Of a stretch of 64,000 nt of DNA, positions 57,902-64,000 are shown in pieces (the stretch's first letter is position 1; every line of letters begins with the position of its first letter). The notes beneath the pieces were generated by a model. It ran no database searches and was not told where the DNA came from. It worked only from the letters and a program-made list of their open reading frames with translations. This stretch comes from Guyparkeria sp. SCN-R1. GTDB taxonomy: Bacteria > Pseudomonadota > Gammaproteobacteria > Halothiobacillales > Halothiobacillaceae. The DNA is taken from positions 1 through 64,000 of the forward strand of contig NZ_QZMT01000014.1 in assembly GCF_003932495.1 (NCBI RefSeq), written 5' to 3'. Position numbers and translations under genes: made by a program.

Positions 57902-59146
57902 GTGGAAACTCAAGTCATCGAACTGGGCTATGCCCTCGATACGTTCTACTTCCTGATCGCCGGTGCCTTCGTCATGTGGATGGCAGCGGGCTTCACCATG
58001 CTCGAGGCCGGGCTGGTGCGCTCGAAAAGCACCGTCGAGATCCTGACCAAGAACATCGCGCTGTTCTCGATCGCCTGCGTGATGTACATGGTGGTCGGCT
58101 ACAACATCATGTACGGCGACGGCATCTCCAGCATCATCCCGGGTCTGAGCTTCTTCCTGGGCGCCGACAACACGGCGGCCGAGGTCGTGGCGAGTGGTGG
58201 CGACATCTACTACTCCAACATGGCCGACTTCTTCTTCCAGGTCGTGTTCGTGGCCACCGCCATGTCCATCGTCTCCGGCGTGGTCGCCGAGCGGATGAAG
58301 CTGTGGGCCTTCCTCGCCTTCACCGTGGTCCTCACCGGCCTGATCTACCCGATCCAGGGCTACTGGAGCTGGGGTGGCGGCATCCTGAGCGATCTGGGCT
58401 ACTCCGACTACGCCGGCTCGGGCATCGTCCACTTCACCGGTGCGGTTGCCGCCCTGGCGGGTGTGCTGCTGCTCGGCCCGCGTAAGGGAAAGTTCGGCCC
58501 CAACGGTCAGGTCAATGCCCTGCCGGGTGCCAACCTGCCATTGGCGACCCTGGGTACGTTCATCCTGTGGTTGGGTTGGTTCGGCTTTAACGGCGGCTCG
58601 GAACTCAAGGTCTCCGACGTCGGTTCGGCCAACGCCGTCGCCCAGGTGTTCACCAACACCAATCTCGCCGCTGCCGGTGGCGTGATCGCGGCGATGATCG
58701 CCTCGCGCCTGACCTTCGGCAAGGTCGACCTGACCATGGTGCTCAACGGCGCGCTGGCCGGCCTGGTCGCCATCACCGCCGACCCGGCTTCCCCGTCGGC
58801 CCTGATGGCCACTCTGATCGGTGCAATCGGTGGCGTGATCGTGGTGTTCTCGATCCTCGGCTTCGAGAAGATCCGCATCGATGACCCGGTCGGTGCCCTG
58901 TCGGTCCACGGCGTGGCCGGTATCTGGGGCGTCTTGGCGGTACTGCTGTCGAACGACGAGGCGACCCTCGGCGGACAGCTGGCGGGTCTTGCCCTGATCG
59001 GTGGCTTCGTCTTTGTCGCCAGCCTGATCATCTGGCTGATCCTCAAGGCCGTCATGGGCCTGCGCATCAGCGATGAGGACGAGCAGGAAGGCGTCGACTC
59101 GGTCGAATGCGGCATGGAGGCCTACCCCGAGTTCACCACCAAGTAA
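57902..59146 (+). CDS. amtB: Ammonium transporter AmtB
   Basis: 414 residues with a GTG start, about eleven membrane helices. The twin pore histidines are in 'GSGIVHFTGAVAALAG' and 'GALSVHGVAGIWGVL'. The cytoplasmic tail 'GLRISDEDEQEGVDSVECGM' is the GlnK-contacting C-terminus. There is no cleavable signal peptide. It moves ammonium across the inner membrane and is in an operon with glnK; a strong terminator follows. Confidence 0.96.
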   Translation: METQVIELGYALDTFYFLIAGAFVMWMAAGFTMLEAGLVRSKSTVEILTKNIALFSIACVMYMVVGYNIMYGDGISSIIPGLSFFLGADNTAAEVVASGGDIYYSNMADFFFQVVFVATAMSIVSGVVAERMKLWAFLAFTVVLTGLIYPIQGYWSWGGGILSDLGYSDYAGSGIVHFTGAVAALAGVLLLGPRKGKFGPNGQVNALPGANLPLATLGTFILWLGWFGFNGGSELKVSDVGSANAVAQVFTNTNLAAAGGVIAAMIASRLTFGKVDLTMVLNGALAGLVAITADPASPSALMATLIGAIGGVIVVFSILGFEKIRIDDPVGALSVHGVAGIWGVLAVLLSNDEATLGGQLAGLALIGGFVFVASLIIWLILKAVMGLRISDEDEQEGVDSVECGMEAYPEFTTK

Positions 59147-59194
59147 GGACGCATCGATTCATTCGACGACACAGGGACGTGTCAGCAAAAAGCG

Positions 59195-59223
59195 AGGCCC
59201 GGGCAACTGCCCGGGCCTTTTTG
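59195..59223. terminator. Bidirectional terminator between amtB and yigZ
   Basis: GGCCCGGGCA-ACT-GCCCGGGCC is followed by five T on the plus strand and preceded by five A a few bases upstream. It serves the convergent amtB and yigZ genes. Confidence 0.88.
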
Positions 59224-59252
59224 CGTCTATCGACACGTATCGTCGGTGGTGC

Positions 59253-59882
59253 TTAGTCGTCGTTGGGCGGCTCGAGCCGTTCGATGCCCTGGGCGCCAAG
59301 GAAGGCCTCGAAGGCGTCAACCTGTTCGACGGGTACGGCCAGCCGTGCGGTCACCCGGTTGCCGTAGTCGATCGACAGCAGTTGCGCCCCGTACTGGTCC
59401 GACCAGTGTCGCAACGGCTGCTCGTCGGCAAAGTCGAATGCCAGGGTGAAGGCCCGCTGCGGGCGATGTTCGTCCAGGGGGAGGTCGGCGAGTGCCTGCT
59501 GTGTCGCTCCGGCATAGGCGCGCACCAGGCCGCCCGCGCCCAGCTTCACGCCACCGAAGTAGCGCGTCACCACCACGATCACGTCGCCGATGCCCTTGTG
59601 CTGGATGACGTTGAGGATCGGCTTGCCGGCCGTGCCGCTCGGTTCGCCGTCATCGCTCATCGCCGCGCTGGCGGCGGTCTCCGGGTTGCCGACCAGGTAG
59701 GCCCAGCAATGATGGCGCGCGTCCGGGTAGTCCGCCTTCACTGCCTCGACGAAGGCCAGGGCCGCCTGGCGGTCCGCGACTGGCCCGGCGCGGGCGATGA
59801 AGCGGCTTTTCTTGACCTCCAGCTCGCGCTCGATCGTCGCGGCCGGTGTGACATAGCCGTTTGACGAGGTGGCCTGGCTCAT
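59253..59882 (-). CDS. yigZ: YigZ/IMPACT family protein
   Basis: 209 residues from ATG 59882. The UPF0029 N-terminal domain shows 'VKKSRFIARAGPVADRQAAL', 'HHCWAYLVGN' and 'DDGEPSGTAGKPILNVIQHK', followed by 'VVVVTRYFGGVKLGAGGLVR', all diagnostic. The C-terminal DUF1949 domain follows. Eukaryotic IMPACT modulates translation control; the bacterial role is unclear. It is convergent with amtB. Confidence 0.93.
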   Translation of the reverse strand: MSQATSSNGYVTPAATIERELEVKKSRFIARAGPVADRQAALAFVEAVKADYPDARHHCWAYLVGNPETAASAAMSDDGEPSGTAGKPILNVIQHKGIGDVIVVVTRYFGGVKLGAGGLVRAYAGATQQALADLPLDEHRPQRAFTLAFDFADEQPLRHWSDQYGAQLLSIDYGNRVTARLAVPVEQVDAFEAFLGAQGIERLEPPNDD

Positions 59883-59906
59883 GAAGGAAGCCCTGCGCTG
59901 ACAACG

Positions 59907-59932
59907 GAAAACGCCTGCCGGATGGGCAGGCG
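59907..59932 (-). terminator. Possible rho-independent terminator of yajL
   Basis: On the minus strand CGCCTGCC-CATCC-GGCAGGCG is followed by four T. It lies between yajL and yigZ, both on the minus strand. Confidence 0.65.
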
Positions 59933-59967
59933 CGGGGCGTGATCGGGGAGTTTGTCGATCGGGGGAT

Positions 59968-60522
59968 TCAACGGGCGAGCTTGGATTCCACCGCGTCGCG
60001 GGTTTCGCGTCCGGCCAGCTGTTCGACCAGCGCGAGGGCAAAGTCCATCGCCACGCCCGGGCCACGGGCCGTGACCAGGTTGCCGTCGACCACCACGGCC
60101 TCGTCGGTCACCTCGGCACCCTGCGCCTCGTTGGCATCGAGCGCGCCGGGGAAATGCGTGATGCGACGACCCTTGAGCAGGTTCGCGGTTGCCAACACCT
60201 TCGGCGCGGCACAGATGGCACCGATCCAGCGCCCGGCAACCGACTGGTCCTGCAGGCGCTTGAGCACCCGCTTGTCGGCGGCGAGGTTGTTCGCCCCCGG
60301 CTGGCCGCCGGGCAGGACGATGGCATCGAAGACCCGACTCTCGTCGAGCAGCGTGAGGTTGGTGTCGGCGACCACCGTGGTGCCGCGCGAACCGGTTACC
60401 TCGTCTTCGTGCAGCGCGGCGACCTCCACCTGAATCCCGCCACGACGCAGGATGTCGATGGTGGTGATGGCCTCCAGGTCCTCGAACCCGGGTGCCAGAA
60501 GGACCAGAGCCTTGCTTGCCAT
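59968..60522 (-). CDS. yajL: DJ-1/YajL family protein
   Basis: 184 residues. The DJ-1/PfpI fold has the nucleophile cysteine in 'WIGAICAAPKVLATANLL', the acidic partner in 'APGFEDLEAITTIDILRRGG' (glutamate near residue 15) and the loop 'VLPGGQPGANNL'. Members protect cells from oxidative and aldehyde stress and are described as chaperone or deglycase; the exact activity is debated. It lies 29 bases after ctpA on the same strand. Confidence 0.92.
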   Translation of the reverse strand: MASKALVLLAPGFEDLEAITTIDILRRGGIQVEVAALHEDEVTGSRGTTVVADTNLTLLDESRVFDAIVLPGGQPGANNLAADKRVLKRLQDQSVAGRWIGAICAAPKVLATANLLKGRRITHFPGALDANEAQGAEVTDEAVVVDGNLVTARGPGVAMDFALALVEQLAGRETRDAVESKLAR

Positions 60523-60551
60523 GTCGTGCTTCCTCCTCGTGTGCCGTGCGA

Positions 60552-61883
60552 TCAGCGGTGGGTGTTCTTGCTGACGATCACCATGCCCTTGAGCATGTTC
60601 AGCGCCTCATAGAGCTGGTAGTCGCGAATGACCAGCGGCTCACGCTCCTCGTCGTCCTCGCCACTCTCCGCCTGCTTGATGGCATCCATCATGTCCGAAT
60701 CGCCGTTGGTCAGGTGGCCGGCGAGGCTGGCCTCGGAGATGGAGAACACATCCTCGATGTCGCTAACCTTGAGCTGATGAACGGTGACGTCAGGCTTGAT
60801 GCCCTCGGCCTGGATGGAGCGGCCGCTCGGGGTGTAGTAGCGCGCGGTGGTCAGGCGCAGGGCGCCGCCGTTGGACAACGGCATGATCGACTGGACCGAG
60901 CCCTTGCCGAAGGTCTTCTCGCCGATGACCAGCGCCCGGCCGCTGTCCTGCAGCGCGCCGGCGACGATCTCGGAGGCCGATGCCGAGCCGCCGTTGACCA
61001 GCACGACCATCGGCGCGCCGTCGAGACGATCACCGCTGCTGGCCTCGAAGCTCATCTTGGCGTCGGCGACGCGACCCTTGGTGTAGACGATCTGGCCTTT
61101 CTCCAGGAACGCGTCCACCATCTCGACCGAGCCGTCGAGCACGCCGCCGGGGTTGTTGCGCAGGTCGAGCACCAGGCCCCTGAGCGCCTCGTCATCGTTT
61201 TCATCGACCAGGGCGTCGAGCGCTTCGTGCATCTGCTCGACGGTGCGCGACTGGAACTGCGAGACCCGGATGTAGCCCATGCCGGGCTCGAGCAGTTCGT
61301 GCTTGACCGACTCGGTCTTGATGATCGCGCGGGTAATGGTGAACTCGAGCGGCTTTTTCTCGCCTTCGCGGGCGATGGTCAGCTCGATGTCGGTATCCGG
61401 CTTGCCGCGCATGCGCTTGACGGCTTCTTCCAGGTCCATGTCCTGGGTGAGCTCGCCGTCGATGCGAATGATCTTGTCGCCTGCCTCGAGCCCGGCGCGT
61501 TTTGCCGGGGTGTCGTCGATCGGGGCGATGACCGTCAGCACGCCGTCCTTCATGCCCACCTGGATGCCCAGTCCGCCAAACTCACCGGAGGTGGATTCGC
61601 GCAGGCTCTTGAATTCCTCGTCGTCGAGGTAGCCCGAGTGGGGGTCGAGCTCCGAGATCATGCCGCGGATGGAATTCTCGATCAGCTCGCCCTCGCTGAT
61701 GTCATCGACGTAATCCGAACGTACCCGGTCGAGCACGTCGGAGTAGGTCCGCAGCTGCTCCAGTGGGACGTCGCCGTTGGTTTCGGCCGGTCGTTCGGCC
61801 ATCGCGTTGACGGCAATCGCAATGGCAAAGCCGAAGAAGGCGGCGATGCCCAGGTTCGAGGCCTTGCGGATCCAAGTGGTCAT
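60552..61883 (-). CDS. ctpA: C-terminal processing peptidase (S41 family)
   Basis: 443 residues. An N-terminal membrane anchor or signal ('LGIAAFFGFAIAIAVNAMAE') is followed by a PDZ domain ('GGLGIQVGMKDGVLTVIAPI', about 95-185) and the tail-specific protease domain. The Ser-Lys dyad is in 'NGGSASASEIVAGAL' and 'GEKTFGKGSVQSI'. It cleaves envelope proteins, in other bacteria including peptidoglycan hydrolases. It is placed downstream of envC on the same strand, a common pairing linking cell-wall cutting and its control. Confidence 0.94.
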   Translation of the reverse strand: MTTWIRKASNLGIAAFFGFAIAIAVNAMAERPAETNGDVPLEQLRTYSDVLDRVRSDYVDDISEGELIENSIRGMISELDPHSGYLDDEEFKSLRESTSGEFGGLGIQVGMKDGVLTVIAPIDDTPAKRAGLEAGDKIIRIDGELTQDMDLEEAVKRMRGKPDTDIELTIAREGEKKPLEFTITRAIIKTESVKHELLEPGMGYIRVSQFQSRTVEQMHEALDALVDENDDEALRGLVLDLRNNPGGVLDGSVEMVDAFLEKGQIVYTKGRVADAKMSFEASSGDRLDGAPMVVLVNGGSASASEIVAGALQDSGRALVIGEKTFGKGSVQSIMPLSNGGALRLTTARYYTPSGRSIQAEGIKPDVTVHQLKVSDIEDVFSISEASLAGHLTNGDSDMMDAIKQAESGEDDEEREPLVIRDYQLYEALNMLKGMVIVSKNTHR

Positions 61884-62200
61884 GGTGTGCTCTCTAGATA
61901 TTAATTAGCGGTATTGGGCCCAATCGGGCCGGTGTTGCGGTCGTTAGGCCGGGGATACCCCCGGCTGGGCGTTTCGTGCTGTTCCTGTGACGGTGGGGGC
62001 GACTACCCGGCAATCAAGGCGCAAGATGGCGCCGTGATCGCTTTCCTGGGCATTCGGCTCGAACCCCGTGGCGTTAGCCCTGCCCGACACACGATTGTCG
62101 TCAACTATGCCATGGTCAAGGCCCCGGCCGCGAGCCCTATTAGTGGGCTCGGAACCCCCTTGATTAGAACACGACGGGGCCGGGCGCCACCGAGGCTCGG
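61884..62200. other. 317-bp spacer between envC and ctpA
   Basis: No gene is supported. Some short inverted repeats (for example GGGCCCAATCGGGCC near 61915) are visible. No convincing terminator or promoter could be assigned. Confidence 0.4.
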
Positions 62201-63385
62201 TCAGCCGCCGACCACCTTGCGCCATGCCGGCCAGCGGCCCGGGTCGATCGGACGGTTACCCCGGCGGACCTCCACGTACAAGCCTTCCTGGTCGGCATCG
62301 ATGATTCCCGAGGTGCAAAGGCGATCGCCACGCGCCACGCGATCGCCCTTGGCGACATCCAGCGAGCGGCAGTGGGCGTAGAGCGAGAGGAAGTCGCCGT
62401 CGTGGCGCAGCATCACCAGCTGTCCCCAGCCCTTGAGCGTCCCGGCGAATGCCACGCGGCCGGCGTCGACCGCTCGAACCGCACTGGCACCGGCAACATG
62501 GAAGATCACGCCATCGTTGCGCAGGCGCCCCTGAGGCAGGGTCTCGCCGAAGCGACGTTTGATCTGTCCGGCGATCGGGATGCTGCCGTCGTCGTGGACC
62601 TGTGCCGGGGGGGCTTCCTTGGGTGCCGGGCGTCGCTCCTGTCGCTCCTGCCGCGCTTGTTGCTCGGCCTGTTCACGTTCGGCCCGGCGGCGTTCCGCCT
62701 CTGCCTTGGCTGCGGCCTCGGCGGCCTTCTGTGCGGCGGCAACCTCGCGGTCCAGCCGTTGCTTGCGATCCAGCAGGTTCTTCAGTTTCTGTTGTTGGTC
62801 ATCCAGGGTCTCGCCCAGCGAGGCCAGCACTTGTTGCTGTTCAGCGAGGTTCTCACCGACGTCCTCATAGTGACCGTCGAGGCGCGCACCGGCCTCGCGC
62901 AACTCGCGGTCGGTCGCCGCGATCGCTTTGCGGTTCTCGGCCAGTTTGACCCGTTGCGCCTCGAGTGCCCGCTGGGCCTGTTGGACGGGGCGGATCAGCG
63001 CACGCAGGTAGTGCAGGTCGCGGTCGGTCTGCAGGGCATCGCCGTCACCCAGCAGGGCCTGAAGCACACTGCCGCGCGTCAGCGGATAGGCCGCCTGCAG
63101 GCGATGCTCGAGTTCGGCACGTCGCTGGGCCAGTCCTTCACGCAGTTCGGCCTCGCGTTGATCGAGTGTCTGCTGGCGCGATTCGAGTTCGCTGCGCTCC
63201 GCGTCCAGCTCGCGCGCCTTCTCTTCCAGAAAGGCCATGCGCTTTTGCAGCTCGGCCAGGTACTCGCGGGCGGCAACCCGTTCCTTCTCGGTGGACTCGA
63301 TCACCTCGCGCTGGGCCTCGATGCGTTCCTCGATGGCCTCCTCGGCGAGGGCCGGCGAGGCGAGCGCAATGAGCACGGCCAGCAT
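62201..63385 (-). CDS. envC: EnvC-like murein hydrolase activator
   Basis: 394 residues from ATG 63385 ('MLAVLIALASPALAEE' as a short signal peptide). A TTG at 63451 would give a longer signal peptide with an arginine-rich start and is a fair alternative. A long coiled coil (about 20-250) precedes a degenerate LytM domain: 'GVIFHVAGASAVRAVDAGRV' lacks the HxxxD zinc ligands, and 'LYVEVRR' replaces the HxH histidines. Such non-catalytic LytM factors activate amidases AmiA/AmiB at the septum. It lies upstream of ctpA. Confidence 0.88.
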   Translation of the reverse strand: MLAVLIALASPALAEEAIEERIEAQREVIESTEKERVAAREYLAELQKRMAFLEEKARELDAERSELESRQQTLDQREAELREGLAQRRAELEHRLQAAYPLTRGSVLQALLGDGDALQTDRDLHYLRALIRPVQQAQRALEAQRVKLAENRKAIAATDRELREAGARLDGHYEDVGENLAEQQQVLASLGETLDDQQQKLKNLLDRKQRLDREVAAAQKAAEAAAKAEAERRRAEREQAEQQARQERQERRPAPKEAPPAQVHDDGSIPIAGQIKRRFGETLPQGRLRNDGVIFHVAGASAVRAVDAGRVAFAGTLKGWGQLVMLRHDGDFLSLYAHCRSLDVAKGDRVARGDRLCTSGIIDADQEGLYVEVRRGNRPIDPGRWPAWRKVVGG

Positions 63386-63754
63386 GGCCCGCCGGGGTGC
63401 CCGACCGAGCGGCAGTTTCGGGGTGTGACGGTTTGGCGGTGACTGTGGCAAGGCTGCCCCTGACCATGGAGAAACGAGAGCGGTGGCACCGCCGAGCGAA
63501 CGTTGTCGTGTCCACCTCGGGCTTCGCCCGTGGCCACTGCAACAATTCGGCGGAAAAGCGGTAGTATACGGAGCAGGGAAGTCTCTGCACGAATTGCCAA
63601 GGTCTTGGCGGAGCGAGCAGAGGGTCCCACGAGGGATTTCGCCGTACGGGCGGTCCGAGGCGAGCGGCGCAGGCCGGCGCCCGGTCGATCGCCCTGTTTC
63701 CCGCGGGAACGCGGCGGCTTCCGTCACCCGCAACCAGCACTTGGGTCGAACCAT
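63386..63754. other. 369-bp divergent region envC / ArsR-type gene with a solo miniature-element end
   Basis: At 63577-63600 it carries GGGAAGTCTCTGCACGAATT, matching one end of the inverted-repeat elements at 5099 and 27367; no opposite end was found. No gene is seen. Confidence 0.5.
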
Positions 63755-64000
63755 GAATTTGGAAACCGAGGAATATCCTGCCACCCGGCTGATGGGCCGC
63801 TCCGATGATATCGAGCGTGCTTCGCGATCACTCAAGGCGATGTCACACCCGCTCCGGCTGAAGATCCTGTGCGTGCTGGGCGATAACGAGCTCAGTGTGC
63901 AGCAGATCGTCGAGGCCGTCGGCACGACCCAGAGCAACATCTCCCAGCACCTCGCCATCCTGCGCGACAAGGGCATTCTTGCCTCGCGCAAGGACGCCAA
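63755..64000 (+). CDS. ArsR-family winged-helix regulator, cut by the window end
   Basis: 82 codons are visible from ATG 63755 ('MNLETEEYPATRLMGRSDDI'). 'LKAMSHPLRLKILCVLGDNE' and the recognition helix region 'TTQSNISQHLAILRDKGILA' are typical of ArsR-type repressors. There is a cysteine in 'KILCVLG', but the metal or sulfur-sensing residues cannot be judged because the rest is missing. The regulated gene is not in the window. Confidence 0.85.

Noticed and set aside
61950-62060. Another copy of the miniature element between envC and ctpA
   Set aside because: Only a short GGCAATCAAGGCG resemblance; no inverted-repeat ends.

Overview
The window reads as a chromosomal segment of a GC-rich gammaproteobacterium. 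The gene set and order (rpmH-rnpA-yidD-yidC-mnmE beside dnaA-dnaN-recF-gyrB; gmk-rpoZ-spoT-ridA; glnE; glnK-amtB; cmoA/cmoB; selD-selU) fit that class. A halophilic sulfur oxidiser such as Halothiobacillus or Guyparkeria is my guess from overall character, not a proven assignment. The middle of the window is the replication-origin neighbourhood: consensus-like DnaA boxes flank dnaA, and one good ParB-type (parS) palindrome lies between yidC and mnmE.

Layout. 1-704: DUF481 outer-membrane protein with an apparent frameshift. 0.8-9.8 kb, mostly minus strand: ridA, spoT, rpoZ, gmk, a glycine-zipper lipoprotein, an exonuclease III, a DegP-type protease, a CinA-N-like protein and hemH. 10-12.3 kb: trxB, then two small membrane proteins that look like the membrane parts of proton-translocating transhydrogenase without nucleotide-binding domains. 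12.3-24.8 kb: yfbR, dgt, a beta-hydroxyacid dehydrogenase, purH, a phosphatase, a periplasmic DsrE-like protein, glnE, a second exonuclease III, a GIDE-domain protein with an EF-hand, and lemA. 24.8-36 kb: gyrB, recF, dnaN, dnaA | rpmH, rnpA, yidD, yidC, mnmE. 36-43.5 kb: PAS, GNAT and EAL proteins, selD-selU, cmoA, a DUF2860 protein and cmoB.

44,185-55,092 is the most interesting part: a complete 10.9-kb Tn7-like transposon inserted in comM. It has 26-bp related ends (TGTCA, six bases, then a 15-bp repeat), six TnsB-site-like repeats and a 5-bp GCCGC target duplication. Removing the element and one GCCGC copy restores a 502-codon comM reading frame. It carries an overlapping operon tnsA-tnsB-tnsC-tniQ plus a zinc-ribbon protein. 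An IS3-family element follows, then two small DUF3892/DUF2188 genes, an orphan membrane-anchored TacA-like antitoxin homologue, and a TnsE-like protein at the far end in opposite orientation. The element therefore seems to encode both a site-specific (TniQ/TnsD, comM) and a TnsE-type targeting factor.

56-64 kb: ubiK, a TorF-family porin with a sigma-54 promoter upstream of glnK-amtB (nitrogen control), yigZ, yajL, ctpA, envC and the start of an ArsR-type regulator.

A family of about 265-bp miniature elements with terminal inverted repeats (core CTGCACGA) occurs in intergenic spaces: two clear copies, one diverged copy, one solo end, and a collapsed 22-bp hairpin flanked by CCAG repeats. No tRNA, rRNA or CRISPR array was seen.
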